A stretch of DNA of 64,000 nt from Solirubrobacter pauli (lineage in GTDB: Bacteria > Actinomycetota > Thermoleophilia > Solirubrobacterales > Solirubrobacteraceae), in the NCBI RefSeq assembly GCF_003633755.1, contig NZ_RBIL01000002.1, forward strand, positions 496,001-560,000. The letters are read 5' to 3'. This document shows positions 8,722-17,432 of the stretch, piece by piece; the first letter of the stretch is position 1; the number at the start of each line of letters is the position of its first letter. The notes below the pieces were generated by a model. The model ran no database searches. It was not told the origin of the DNA and saw only the letters and a list, made by a program, of their open reading frames with translations. The translations under genes and the position numbers were made by a program.

Positions 8722-10014
8722 ATGCTCGCTGATCGTGCACGGATAGAAGTCGAGGCCGGACGCGGCGGCGACGGGTCGATGTCGTTCCGCCGCGAGTCGC
8801 GGGTGCCCAAGGGCGGGCCCGACGGCGGGGACGGCGGGCGCGGCGGCGACGTGGTCCTGCGCTGCGACGACTCGCTGCGCGACCTGCAGTCGTTCCGGCG
8901 CCGCGGGCGCTACAAGGCCGACCGCGGCGGCCACGGCCTGGGCAAGCTGATGCACGGCGCCGACGGCGAGCGGCTGGTCGTGCCCGTCCCGCCCGGCACC
9001 CAGGTGGAGCGCTGGGACGGCCGCACGTTCGACCTCGTCCGGCCCGGCCAGGAGGTCACGCTGGCCCGTGGCGGTCCGGGCGGCCGCGGCAACAAGAACT
9101 TCGCGACCGCGACGCGCCAGGCGCCGCGGCTCGCCGAGCGCGGGCTGCCGGGGGAGGAGGGCATCGTCGAGCTGCACCTCAAGCTCCTCGCCGACGTCGG
9201 CCTCGTGGGGCTGCCCAACGCGGGCAAGTCCTCGCTGCTGGCGACGATGACCCGCGCGCAGCCGAAGGTCGCCGCCTACCCGTTCACGACGCTCGTCCCC
9301 GTGCTCGGGACGATCGACGCCGACGACCGCCAGCTGGTCATCGCCGACATCCCCGGGTTGATCGAGGGCGCCTCCGAGGGCGCGGGCCTCGGCCACGACT
9401 TCCTCGCGCACGTCGAGCGCACGCGGCTGCTCGTCCACGTGCTCGACCTCGCGCCGCTGGACGGCTCGGCCCCGGTGCAGAACTTCGAGGTGATCGAGCG
9501 CGAGCTGGCCGAGCACGACCCGCGGCTCGCGTCGCTGCCGCGGATCATGGCCCTCTCGAAGGCCGACCTCGTCACGCCGGAGGTGGCCGAGGAAGCCGCC
9601 GCGGAGTGGCGCGAGCGGGTCGCGTTCCCGGTGATCGTCACGTCCAGCGCGACGGCGATCGGCCTCTCCGAGCTGCGCGGCGAGCTGCTCGAGCGCGTGC
9701 CGGTCGCGCCGCCGGAGCCCGAGGGCGCCGCCGCGGGCGAGGACGACGTCGCCGAGTTCGCGGTCTTCCGGCCGGTCAAGGGCCGTCCGTCGTTCGACAT
9801 CACGCGCGGGCCGGCGGGCGAGTGGATCGTCACCGGGGAGGCGGTCGAGCGGCTGTTCATGCGCTGGGACCTCGAGAACGAGGAGGCGCAGGCGTACGTC
9901 GAGCGGCGGCTGCACCGCATGGGCGTGATCAGCGCGCTCGAGCGGGCGGGCTTCCAGCCGGGGGACGACGTCGAGATCCTCGGCACCGTGTTCGAGCTCG
10001 ACCCCACCGGCTGA
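8722..10014 (+). CDS. obgE: Obg/CgtA GTPase
   Basis: Essential GTPase that acts on the large ribosomal subunit and in stress control. The 430 residues show the three-part Obg layout: the glycine-rich Obg fold (GGPDGGDGGRGGDVVL near the start), the GTPase domain (Walker A GLPNAGKSSLL, switch DIPGLIEGA, specificity motif SKAD) and a C-terminal OCT domain (from about residue 340, EFAVFRPVKGRP). The neighbourhood obgE-proB-proA-nadD-rsfS is a common conserved arrangement; here it is broken by an inverted guaD between proB and proA. proB follows four bases after the stop. Confidence 0.97.
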   Translation: MLADRARIEVEAGRGGDGSMSFRRESRVPKGGPDGGDGGRGGDVVLRCDDSLRDLQSFRRRGRYKADRGGHGLGKLMHGADGERLVVPVPPGTQVERWDGRTFDLVRPGQEVTLARGGPGGRGNKNFATATRQAPRLAERGLPGEEGIVELHLKLLADVGLVGLPNAGKSSLLATMTRAQPKVAAYPFTTLVPVLGTIDADDRQLVIADIPGLIEGASEGAGLGHDFLAHVERTRLLVHVLDLAPLDGSAPVQNFEVIERELAEHDPRLASLPRIMALSKADLVTPEVAEEAAAEWRERVAFPVIVTSSATAIGLSELRGELLERVPVAPPEPEGAAAGEDDVAEFAVFRPVKGRPSFDITRGPAGEWIVTGEAVERLFMRWDLENEEAQAYVERRLHRMGVISALERAGFQPGDDVEILGTVFELDPTG

Positions 10015-10018
10015 GCGC

Positions 10019-11110
10019 GTGCCGGTCGCGGTCGTCAAGCTCGGGTCGTCGATCGTCGCGGAGGACAGCGGCGCGCTGCGGCTGTCCGTGGTCGCGCGGA
10101 TCTGCGAGGAGGTCGCGGCGCTGCACGCGGCCGGCGTCGACGTGGTCGTGGTCACCAGCGGGGCGATCGCGCGCGGCATCCACCTGCTCGGGCTCGGCGG
10201 GCGCCCGCGGGCGGTCGAGGAGCTGCAGGCGGCGTCCGCGGTCGGCCAGGGGCGGCTCTACCGCACCTACGACGAGCATCTGCGCGAGCGCGGCATCCAG
10301 TCGGCGCAGGTGCTGCTGACGTTCTTCGACATGAGCGCGCGCACGCACTACCTGAACGCGCGCCGCACGCTGCGCACGCTCGTCGACTGGCGGATCGTCC
10401 CGGTCATCAACGAGAACGACACGACGACCACGGACGAGATCTCGTTCGGCGACAACGACTTCCTCGCCGCGCAGGTGGCGGTGCTCGTCGACGCGTCACT
10501 GCTGCTGCTGCTGACGTCGACCGCCGGCCTGTTCACCGCGGACCCGCGCTCGGACCCCGCCGCGCGGCTGGTGGAGACGGTCGACGATCCGGCGGAGCTG
10601 GCGGCGCTGAGCATCTCCGCCGAGACGTCCGCGCTGGGCTCCGGCGGGATGCGCTCGAAGGTCGCGGCCGCCGAGATGGCGACCGCCGCCGGCATCCCGA
10701 CCGTGATCGGCTCCGGGTTCGAGCCCGGTGTGCTCGCGCGTGCCTGGGCGGGGGAGCCGGTCGGGACGCGCTTCGCGCCGCACCCGGTGCGCCAGCCGTC
10801 CTTCAAGCTCTGGCTGCGCTACGCGAAGCCGTCGCTGGGGTCCGTCGTGGTCGACGCGGGCGCGGCGCGGGCGCTGCGCGACGGCGGGACGTCACTGCTC
10901 CCGGTCGGGATCGTCGGCGTGGAAGGCGCGTTCGAGGCGGGCGACGCCGTCGAGGTCGTCGCCGACGGCAGCGCGGTCGGCAAGGGCATCTCGAACTACT
11001 CCGCGGCCGAGCTGCGGCGCGTGATGGGGCTCAAGTCGGGCGCCGTGCGCGAGGTGCTGCCCCGGGCGACCGAGGAAGCCGTGCACCGCGACTACTTCGT
11101 GCTGGTGTAG
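10019..11110 (+). CDS. proB: Glutamate 5-kinase
   Basis: Phosphorylates glutamate in the first step of proline synthesis. The 363-residue protein starts with a GTG. The amino acid kinase domain occupies about residues 1-250 (VVKLGSS, VVVTSGAIA, VINENDTT, SFGDNDFLAA). A C-terminal PUA domain follows (about 275-350). Translation continues from obgE with a 4-base gap. Its 3' end overlaps the opposing guaD by 19 bases, so the two convergent genes cannot have separate terminators between them. Confidence 0.96.
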   Translation: MPVAVVKLGSSIVAEDSGALRLSVVARICEEVAALHAAGVDVVVVTSGAIARGIHLLGLGGRPRAVEELQAASAVGQGRLYRTYDEHLRERGIQSAQVLLTFFDMSARTHYLNARRTLRTLVDWRIVPVINENDTTTTDEISFGDNDFLAAQVAVLVDASLLLLLTSTAGLFTADPRSDPAARLVETVDDPAELAALSISAETSALGSGGMRSKVAAAEMATAAGIPTVIGSGFEPGVLARAWAGEPVGTRFAPHPVRQPSFKLWLRYAKPSLGSVVVDAGAARALRDGGTSLLPVGIVGVEGAFEAGDAVEVVADGSAVGKGISNYSAAELRRVMGLKSGAVREVLPRATEEAVHRDYFVLV

Positions 11111-12396
11111 ACCGGCTCACCCGCCACGCGCGTCTCCTCGACGCACTCCTCACGGGCGAGCGTGAAGATCGCTCCGAGCGCGGCGTTCCAATCCGGTGCC
11201 TCTTCGAGCACGGCTTCCAGCGTGCCGCCGGGCGGCGGCTTGAGCAGGACGAGGTCGGCGGCCTTGCCGGGGGTGAGGTCCCCGGTCTCGTCGTCGAGGC
11301 CGATGGCGCGCGCCCCGGCGAGCGTCGCCAGGTACAGCAGGTGCGCGGGACCAAGCATGTGGCCCTCTTCGCGGACCATCTGCACGTGGTAGGCGACCAG
11401 GCCCTCCTTGAGCATCGACAGGCCGGTGCCCGCGCCGACGTCCGTGCCCATCCCGAAGCGGACCCCGTGCTCGACGTGGCGGGCCATGGGGAAGATCCCG
11501 CTGCTGAGGAACGCGTTGGAGGACGGGCAGTGCGCGACGGCCGTGTGGGCGTCCGCGAGGCGGTGCAGCTCGTCGTCGGACACGTGGACGTTGTGGGCGA
11601 GCACCGAGCGCGACGTCAGCAGGCCGGCGTCCTCGTACGTGGCGACGTAGTCGCGCGCGTGCGGGAACAGCTCCTTGACGAAGTCGATCTCGCCGACGCT
11701 CTCGTTCACGTGGCTGGTGAACAGCGCGCCGGGCGTCTCGTCGAGCAGGGTCTTGGACACGCCGAGCATCGCCTCGGTGGCGGATACGGAGAAGCGCGGG
11801 GTGACGGCGTACCGCAGCCGGCCGTGGCCGTGCCAGCGCGTCGCGAGCGCCTTGCCGGCCTCGTAGGCGGTCTCCGGCGAGACCTCCAGCTCCGGGCGCA
11901 GGTTGCGGTCGGAGGTCACGAGGCCGGAGGCGATCCGGAGCCCCGCCGCGTCGGCGGCCTCGAAGAGCGCGTGCTGGGCGGCGGGGAAGTGGCTGCCGAA
12001 CACCAGCGCGGACGTCGTCCCGTTGCGCGCGAGCAGCCGCACGAACCGCTCGGCCGCCTTGGTCGCGTGGCCGAGGTCCGCCATCTTGGCCTCCTCGGGG
12101 AGCGTCCGCAGCGCGAGCCACTCGAGCAGCTCCAACCCCATCGCCCCGATCACCGGGATCTGCGGGTAGTGCACGTGCGTGTCGACCATGCCGGGGATCA
12201 GGACGCAGTCCCGCCGGTCGAGCACGTCGGCGTCGGGGTGCTGCCTCAGCACCTCGGTCGCCGGGCCGGTGGCGAGGATCGTCCCGTCCGCGAAGGCGAC
12301 CGCGCCGTCGTCGAACGTCTCCAGCGCACCGTCGCTGGTGAAGGGATCGCGCGGCGTGTGCGCGATCCGCGCCCGGATGATCGTGGTGGCGGCCAC
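11092..12396 (-). CDS. guaD: Guanine deaminase (amidohydrolase family)
   Basis: Predicted to convert guanine to xanthine. The 434-residue amidohydrolase has the N-terminal zinc ligands in PGMVDTHVHYPQ, further His ligands in TSHVNES and LAHNVHVSD, the HCPSSNAFLSSG segment and the metal-binding Asp in GTDVGAGTGLS. The HYPQ and LLEWL signatures favour guanine deaminase over other amidohydrolases, which remain possible. It starts at a GTG seven bases after a TAGTCT hexamer, so the mRNA is probably leaderless. It is inserted in reverse orientation between proB and proA. Confidence 0.88.
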   Translation of the reverse strand: MAATTIIRARIAHTPRDPFTSDGALETFDDGAVAFADGTILATGPATEVLRQHPDADVLDRRDCVLIPGMVDTHVHYPQIPVIGAMGLELLEWLALRTLPEEAKMADLGHATKAAERFVRLLARNGTTSALVFGSHFPAAQHALFEAADAAGLRIASGLVTSDRNLRPELEVSPETAYEAGKALATRWHGHGRLRYAVTPRFSVSATEAMLGVSKTLLDETPGALFTSHVNESVGEIDFVKELFPHARDYVATYEDAGLLTSRSVLAHNVHVSDDELHRLADAHTAVAHCPSSNAFLSSGIFPMARHVEHGVRFGMGTDVGAGTGLSMLKEGLVAYHVQMVREEGHMLGPAHLLYLATLAGARAIGLDDETGDLTPGKAADLVLLKPPPGGTLEAVLEEAPDWNAALGAIFTLAREECVEETRVAGEPVYTSTK

Positions 12397-12402
12397 CCGC
12401 GC

Positions 12403-12408
12403 AGACTA
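12403..12408 (-). promoter_or_regulatory. Candidate -10 of guaD (leaderless)
   Basis: TAGTCT on the minus strand ends seven bases before the guaD GTG, the spacing expected if transcription starts at the start codon. There is no ribosome site. Confidence 0.5.
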
Positions 12409-12443
12409 GACGCGCGGCCCGGTCGGCCGGCCCGTGTGCCCCT

Positions 12444-12449
12444 TACACT
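12444..12449 (+). promoter_or_regulatory. Candidate -10 of proA (leaderless)
   Basis: TACACT ends seven bases before the proA ATG, and no Shine-Dalgarno sequence is present. The 59-bp gap therefore holds back-to-back leaderless-type promoters for guaD and proA. Confidence 0.55.
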
Positions 12450-12455
12450 TCGTGC

Positions 12456-13715
12456 ATGGCCGCCGCGACCGTCACTCCGACCTCCGTCACCGATCTCGCC
12501 CTTGCCGCCAAGGCGGCGGCGCGCAAGCTCGCGGCGGTACCGTCGGCGACCAAGGACGCGGCGCTGCTCGCGATCGCCGACGCCCTCGAGGCCCGGATCC
12601 CGGAGATCCTGGAGGCGAACGGGCGCGACCTGGACGCCGGGCGCGAGAACGGCCTCTCGGATGCCCTGATGGACCGCCTGGCGCTGACGGACGAGCGCGT
12701 GCGCGCGATCGCCGCCGGCACGCGCGCGATCGCGGCCCTGCCCGATCCCGTCGGCGAGGTCGTGGACGGCGGGCGCCTGCCCAACGGGCTCGAGGTGCGC
12801 AAGGTTCGAGTCCCGCTCGGCGTCGTGGCCGTGGTCTACGAGGCGCGGCCGAACGTGACCATCGACGCGGCCGCGCTGGCGCTGAAGTCGGGCAACGCGG
12901 TGCTGCTGCGCGGGTCGTCGAGCGCCGCGCACTCCAACGAGGTGCTCGCGCGGATCGCGACCGAGGCCGCGAGCGACCTGCCGGCCGGCGCGATCGGCCT
13001 CGTGGGCGGCGACCGGGCCGCGCTCACCGAGCTGGCCCAGCTCGAGGGCGTCGTCGACCTGATCATCCCGCGTGGGGGCGAGGGCCTGAAGAAGGCCATC
13101 AGCGCCGTCGCGAAGGTGCCTGTGATCTACGCGGCGGCGGGCAACTGCCACGTGTACGTGGACGAGTCGGCCGACCTGGCCGCGGCCGAGCGGATCATCG
13201 TCAACGCGAAGGTCCAGCGGCCCGGCACGTGCAACTCGGCCGAGACGCTGCTCGTCCACTCCGCGGTGGCGGCGCAGTTCCTCCCGGGTGCGATCGCCGC
13301 GCTGCGGGCCGAGGGCGTCGAGCTGCGCGGCGACGAGCGCGTGCGGGCGATCGACCCGAGCGTCAGCGCCGCGTCCGAGTCCGACTGGGGCGAGGAGTTC
13401 CTCGCGCTGATCCTGGCCGTGCGCGTCGTGGACTCGGTGGACGAGGCGATCGACCACGTCAACCGGTACGGCTCCGGGCACTCGGAGGCGATCATCACCA
13501 ACGACCGCTCCGCCGCCCGCGCGTTCCAGCTCGGGATCGACAGCGCCTGCATCTACGTCAACGCCTCCACGCGCTTCACGGACGGCGGGGAGTTCGGGAT
13601 GGGCGCCGAGATCGGCAACTCGACCCAGAAGCTCCACGCCCGCGGGCCGATCGGCCTGCGCGAGCTGTGCTCGACGCGCTACCTGGTCGAGGGCGACGGG
13701 CACGTGCGCGCTTGA
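12456..13715 (+). CDS. proA: Gamma-glutamyl phosphate reductase
   Basis: Second enzyme of proline synthesis; reduces glutamyl phosphate to glutamate semialdehyde with NADPH. The 419 residues are the usual length. Typical features are VPLGVVAVVYEARPNVT, the active-site Cys region in KVQRPGTCNSAET and the C-terminal EFGMGAEIGNSTQKLHARGP segment. It starts at ATG 12456 and is probably transcribed separately from proB because guaD lies between them. Its stop codon overlaps the TTG start of nadD (TTGA). Confidence 0.96.
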   Translation: MAAATVTPTSVTDLALAAKAAARKLAAVPSATKDAALLAIADALEARIPEILEANGRDLDAGRENGLSDALMDRLALTDERVRAIAAGTRAIAALPDPVGEVVDGGRLPNGLEVRKVRVPLGVVAVVYEARPNVTIDAAALALKSGNAVLLRGSSSAAHSNEVLARIATEAASDLPAGAIGLVGGDRAALTELAQLEGVVDLIIPRGGEGLKKAISAVAKVPVIYAAAGNCHVYVDESADLAAAERIIVNAKVQRPGTCNSAETLLVHSAVAAQFLPGAIAALRAEGVELRGDERVRAIDPSVSAASESDWGEEFLALILAVRVVDSVDEAIDHVNRYGSGHSEAIITNDRSAARAFQLGIDSACIYVNASTRFTDGGEFGMGAEIGNSTQKLHARGPIGLRELCSTRYLVEGDGHVRA

Positions 13716-14305
13716 GGCTCGGGCTGCTCGGCGGGACCTTCAACCCGCCGCACATCGGCCATCTCGTCTGCGCGGCGGAGGCGTGCGACCAGCTCGGGCT
13801 CGACGAGGTCGCGTTCATCCCGGTCAACCAGCCGCCGCACAAGGAGATCCACGGCGACCCGGGCGTGGAGGCGCGGGTGGAGCTCACCCGGCGCGCCGTG
13901 CAGGGCGACTCGCGCTTCTGGGTCTCCCGCGTCGACGCGGACGTCCCCGGTCGGTCCTACACGCTCGATACCCTCAGACGGCTGCATGAGTCGAGCCCGG
14001 CGGACGAGCTGACGTTCATCATGGGAGGCGACATGGCCTACTCGCTGCCCACGTGGCACGAGCCCGAGGCGGTCCTCTCCCTGGCGACGCTCGGCGTCGC
14101 CGAACGCGAGGGCATCCGCCGCGCCGACATCACCGAGCACCTCGCCGGCCTCGCCGGCGCAGACCAGATCCGCTTCTTCGACATGCCTCGTCTCGACATC
14201 TCCTCCTCGGCCATCCGCCGCCGCGTGGCGGAAGGCCGTCCGATCCGTTACCTCGTGCCCGACACCGTGGCCGAGTACATCGCCGCCGAAGGGTTTTACG
14301 CATGA
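13712..14305 (+). CDS. nadD: Nicotinate-nucleotide adenylyltransferase
   Basis: Makes deamido-NAD from nicotinate mononucleotide. The 197-residue product begins at a TTG that overlaps the proA stop, giving MRLGLLGGTFNPPHIGH, which contains the nucleotidyltransferase (T/H)xGH motif. The C-terminal ISSSAIRRR motif is also present. The TTG is chosen because the conserved glycine-rich strand begins right after it and no other start fits. It overlaps rsfS by ATGA. Confidence 0.95.
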   Translation: MRLGLLGGTFNPPHIGHLVCAAEACDQLGLDEVAFIPVNQPPHKEIHGDPGVEARVELTRRAVQGDSRFWVSRVDADVPGRSYTLDTLRRLHESSPADELTFIMGGDMAYSLPTWHEPEAVLSLATLGVAEREGIRRADITEHLAGLAGADQIRFFDMPRLDISSSAIRRRVAEGRPIRYLVPDTVAEYIAAEGFYA

Positions 14306-14673
14306 CCGCTCCCCGCGCCTCCGCGCCGATCGAGCCGGCCCAGCTCGCCGACCTCGTCGCGAACTACGCGTCGGACGTCAAGGCCCAGGACATCGTCGAG
14401 CTCGACCTCCGCGGCGTCCTCGGCTACACCGACTACTTCGTCGTCGCCACCGGCGGGTCCGACCGCCAGGTCAAGGCGATCCACGACCGCATCCACGAGA
14501 ACATGAAGAAGGACCACGGCCTGCTCCCGCGGCGCGTCGAGGGCGTGAGCGAGTCCCGCTGGATCCTCATGGACTACCTGGACGTGATCGTGCACATCTT
14601 CACCGCCGAGGCGCGCGAGTACTACCGCCTCGAGCAGCTCTGGGGCGAAGCCCCGAAGCGCGAGATCGAGTAG
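14302..14673 (+). CDS. rsfS: Ribosomal silencing factor RsfS
   Basis: Binds ribosomal protein L14 and blocks subunit joining in slow growth. The 123 residues carry the family core KAQDIVELDLRGV, the TDYFVVATGGSDRQV segment and LMDYLDVIVHIF. It is the usual partner downstream of nadD and overlaps it by ATGA. A strong hairpin terminator follows 30 bases after the stop. Confidence 0.96.
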   Translation: MTAPRASAPIEPAQLADLVANYASDVKAQDIVELDLRGVLGYTDYFVVATGGSDRQVKAIHDRIHENMKKDHGLLPRRVEGVSESRWILMDYLDVIVHIFTAEAREYYRLEQLWGEAPKREIE

Positions 14674-14703
14674 CGCGCGGGGCGGCTCGAACCCAGGAAC
14701 GAG

Positions 14704-14730
14704 AAAGGGCCGCCCGGTGGGCGGCCCTTT
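14704..14730. terminator. Strong hairpin terminator after rsfS
   Basis: A perfect 12-bp stem (AAAGGGCCGCCC and its complement) with a three-base GGT loop. It has A and T tracts on both flanks, so it may stop transcription from both directions: rsfS on the plus strand and the tRNA gene on the minus strand. Confidence 0.85.
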
Positions 14731-14737
14731 CACTTAG

Positions 14738-14810
14738 TGGAGCTAGCCGGGATCGAACCGGCGACCTCGTGACTGCCAGTCACGCGCTCTCCCAGCTGAG
14801 CTATAGCCCC
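14738..14810 (-). tRNA. tRNA-Ala (anticodon GGC)
   Basis: Read on the minus strand, 73 bases fold as a cloverleaf. The acceptor stem is GGGGCTA with TAGCTCC (one G-U pair). The D-arm includes AGCTCAGCTGGGAGAGC, the anticodon loop is CTGGCAG closed by CGTGA/TCACG, and the T-arm contains GGTTCGATCC. The anticodon GGC reads GCC and GCU. The 3' CCA is not encoded. Confidence 0.97.
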
Positions 14811-14830
14811 AAGCAGCTGGTGCGAGGAGC

Positions 14831-14836
14831 AGTTTA
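14831..14836 (-). promoter_or_regulatory. Candidate -10 of the tRNA-Ala gene
   Basis: TAAACT on the minus strand lies 20 bases upstream of the mature tRNA 5' end, leaving about 14 bases of 5' leader for RNase P. Confidence 0.4.
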
Positions 14837-14873
14837 GCGACCCCGCATCGGGGATGTGGGTCGGTCCGGGCGC

Positions 14874-14879
14874 TAACCT
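14874..14879 (+). promoter_or_regulatory. Candidate -10 of leuS
   Basis: TAACCT ends ten bases before the leuS ATG. The 78-base gap to the tRNA gene is too short for a T-box leader and contains no recognisable one. Confidence 0.4.
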
Positions 14880-14888
14880 CCGCGCCTC

Positions 14889-17345
14889 ATGGCCGAGCAC
14901 CGTTACGAGCCGCACGAGATCGAACGCAAGTGGCAGGAGATCTGGGAGCGGGAGCGCACCTGGGAAGTCTCCAACGACGTCGATGGCGCGCCGCGCTCGT
15001 ACGTGCTCGAGATGCTTCCGTATCCGTCGGGCGAGCCTCACATGGGGCACCTGAAGAACTACAGCGTCGGTGACGCGGTGGCGCACTTCCGCCGCCGCAA
15101 CGGCATGCGGGTGCTGCACCCGATGGGTTACGACGCGTTCGGCCTGCCCGCGGAGAACAACGCGATCAAGACCGGCAAGCACCCGCGGGTGGCGACCGAG
15201 GAGTCGATCGCGTCCTTCCAGCGGCAGTTCCGCTCCTGGGGCATCTCGATCGACTGGTCGCGCGAGTTCGGCACGCACGAGCCGCGGTACTACCGCTGGA
15301 CGCAGTGGATCTTCCTGCAGCTGTTCGAGCGCGGGCTGGCCTACCGCAAGGAGGCCGCGGTCAACTGGTGCCCGAAGGACGCGACCGTGCTCGCCAACGA
15401 GCAGGTCATCGACGGGCACTGCGAGCGCTGTGGCACCGCCGTCGAGCTGCGCCAGCTCGAGCAGTGGTTCTTCCGCATCACCGACTACGCCGACCGCCTG
15501 CTGGACGATCTGGAGACGATCGACTGGCCGCAGAACGTGGTCACGATGCAGCGCAACTGGATCGGTCGGTCCGAGGGCGCGGAGGTCACGTTCTCCGAGG
15601 CCGAGACGGGTCGCGACTACTCCGTCTTCACCACCCGCCCGGACACGCTGTTCGGCGCGACGTTCTTCGTGATGGCGCCCGAGCACCCCGACGTGCTTCG
15701 CCTGGCCGCCGGCACCGAGCACGAGGCGGCGGTCCGCGAGTACGTCAACACGGTCCTCACCGAGAGCCGCGAGGAGCGTGCGGACACCGACCGCAAGAAG
15801 ACCGGCGTGCCGCTGGGCCGCAGCGTCATCAACCCGGTCAACGGCGAGAAGATCCCGATGTACGTCGCCGACTACGTGCTGATGGAGTACGGCACCGGCG
15901 CGATCATGGCCGTCCCGGGCCACGACGAGCGCGACTTCGACTTCGCGACGGAGTTCGGGCTGGAGATCCGGCAGGTCGTTGACGGCGGCCCCGACGCCGA
16001 GCTGCCCTACTCGGGCGACGGCCCGCTGATCAACTCGGCGCCCGAGTTCGACGGCATCCACAACCGCGACGCGCTCGAGCGGATCGTCGACTGGCTGGAC
16101 CGCGAGGGCAAGGGCCACCGCTCGATCAACTACCGCCTGCGCGACTGGCTGCTGTCCCGCCAGCGTTACTGGGGCTGCCCGATCCCGATCGTCTACTGCG
16201 CCGAGCACGGCATGGTCCCGGTGCCCGAGGACCAGCTGCCGGTCGAGCTGCCGGACATCCAGGACTACGCGCCGCAAGGCAAGTCGCCGCTGGCGGCCGC
16301 CGAGGACTGGGTCAACACCACCTGCCCCGTGTGCGGCGGCCCCGCCCGGCGCGAGACGGACACGATGGACACATTCGTCGACTCGTCCTGGTACTTCCTG
16401 CGCTACACCGACGCCAACAACGACGAGGCGGCCTGGGACAAGAAGGTCCTGGACAGCTGGACGCCGGTCAACCAGTACGTCGGCGGCGTCGAGCACGCGA
16501 TCCTGCACCTGATGTACGCGCGCTTCTTCGTGAAGGCGCTGGCCGACCTCGGCCTGATGGAGGCGCAGGAGCCGTTCAAGGCCCTCTTCACGCAGGGCAT
16601 GATCACGCGCGACGGCGCGAAGATGTCCAAGTCCAAGGGCAACATGATCAGCCCGGCGCCGTACGTCGAGCGCTACGGCGCGGACACCGCCCGCTCGTAC
16701 ATCCTCTTCATCGGCCCGCCCGACCAGGACGCCGACTGGAACGACGAGGGCGTCGAGGGCGTCCACCGCTTCCTGGCGCGCCTGTGGCGCCTGGGCACCG
16801 ACGTCGCCGAGCAGACCGGCCAGCAGGCCCTGCTCGGCCCGCTCGAGGTGCCCGAGGGCGACGACCTCGAGCTGATGCGCAAGGCCCACTGGGCGATCGA
16901 CAAGGTCACCAACGACATGGCCGGCCGCTTCGCCTTCAACACGGCGATCTCCGCCGTGATGGAGCTCGTCAACGAGGCCTACCGCCGTCGCGACAACGTG
17001 AGCTCCGGGACGCTGCACTTCGCGACCGCCACGGCCGCCTCGCTCGTGTTCCCGTTCGCGCCGCACACCGCGGCCGACGTGTACGAGCGCCTGACGGGCG
17101 ACCGCGTGTGGGAGACCCCGTGGCCGGATGCCGACCTCTCGCTGCTCGAACGCGACGTCGTCCAGGTGGTCGTGCAGGTCAACGGCAAGCTGCGCGACCG
17201 CGTCGAGGCCTCGACGACCGCGACGAAGGAAGAGCTGGAGGAGCTGGCCCGCTCGCGTCCGAACGTGCTGGCTCATATCGACGGCAAGCAGGTCGTGAAG
17301 GTCATCGTCGTGCCATCCAAGCTCGTGAACTTCGTGGTCCGCTAG
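14889..17345 (+). CDS. leuS: Leucyl-tRNA synthetase
   Basis: Charges tRNA-Leu. The 818-residue class I synthetase has a HIGH-type motif (YPSGEPHMGHLKNY, with PHMGH), an editing domain insert (TTRPDTLFGATF, and GHDERDFDFA later), the FVDSSWYFLRY segment and the KMSKS loop (GAKMSKSKGNMISP). The C-terminal tRNA-binding part ends with QVVKVIVVPSKLVNFVV. The ATG at 14889 fits family N-termini (YEPHEIERKWQEIW). Confidence 0.97.
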   Translation: MAEHRYEPHEIERKWQEIWERERTWEVSNDVDGAPRSYVLEMLPYPSGEPHMGHLKNYSVGDAVAHFRRRNGMRVLHPMGYDAFGLPAENNAIKTGKHPRVATEESIASFQRQFRSWGISIDWSREFGTHEPRYYRWTQWIFLQLFERGLAYRKEAAVNWCPKDATVLANEQVIDGHCERCGTAVELRQLEQWFFRITDYADRLLDDLETIDWPQNVVTMQRNWIGRSEGAEVTFSEAETGRDYSVFTTRPDTLFGATFFVMAPEHPDVLRLAAGTEHEAAVREYVNTVLTESREERADTDRKKTGVPLGRSVINPVNGEKIPMYVADYVLMEYGTGAIMAVPGHDERDFDFATEFGLEIRQVVDGGPDAELPYSGDGPLINSAPEFDGIHNRDALERIVDWLDREGKGHRSINYRLRDWLLSRQRYWGCPIPIVYCAEHGMVPVPEDQLPVELPDIQDYAPQGKSPLAAAEDWVNTTCPVCGGPARRETDTMDTFVDSSWYFLRYTDANNDEAAWDKKVLDSWTPVNQYVGGVEHAILHLMYARFFVKALADLGLMEAQEPFKALFTQGMITRDGAKMSKSKGNMISPAPYVERYGADTARSYILFIGPPDQDADWNDEGVEGVHRFLARLWRLGTDVAEQTGQQALLGPLEVPEGDDLELMRKAHWAIDKVTNDMAGRFAFNTAISAVMELVNEAYRRRDNVSSGTLHFATATAASLVFPFAPHTAADVYERLTGDRVWETPWPDADLSLLERDVVQVVVQVNGKLRDRVEASTTATKEELEELARSRPNVLAHIDGKQVVKVIVVPSKLVNFVVR

Positions 17346-17362
17346 GGCCACGCGTCTTTTTT
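17333..17362 (+). terminator. leuS terminator overlapping its stop codon
   Basis: Bases 17333-17340 pair with 17345-17352 (eight pairs including one G-T) around a GCTA loop, followed after two bases by TCTTTTTT (17355-17362). The leuS TAG (17343-17345) is inside the hairpin, so termination is built into the end of the gene. Confidence 0.7.
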
Positions 17363-17390
17363 CACAGTTCCGCGCGTCTTAAGTCGCAAA

Positions 17391-17417
17391 GCGCGTGCTG
17401 ATCCGTTCAGCACGCGC
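17391..17417. promoter_or_regulatory. Inverted repeat over the comEA -35 region (candidate operator)
   Basis: GCGCGTGCTG and its exact complement CAGCACGCGC are separated by seven bases. The element ends three bases before the candidate comEA -10, so a protein bound here would cover the -35. No T-run follows, so a terminator is less likely, and leuS already has one upstream. Confidence 0.5.
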
Positions 17418-17420
17418 CCA

Positions 17421-17426
17421 TAGCTT
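17421..17426 (+). promoter_or_regulatory. Candidate -10 of comEA (leaderless)
   Basis: TAGCTT ends seven bases before the comEA ATG, and there is no ribosome site. Confidence 0.5.
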
Positions 17427-17432
17427 GCGGTC

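Noticed and set aside
12434-13711. Upstream extension of the nadD frame through proA
   Set aside because: Arg-rich out-of-frame translation of proA. NadD begins at the TTG at 13712, just before its nucleotide-binding motif.
14811-14888. T-box or other leader riboswitch before leuS
   Set aside because: Only 78 bases are available, and no T-box sequence or specifier stem is visible.
14730-17351. Long minus-strand frame opposite leuS, and similar frames at 20299-22869, 22915-26328 and 27804-29567
   Set aside because: Antisense shadows of well-recognised genes. The translations have no motifs, and the first runs through a tRNA gene and a terminator.
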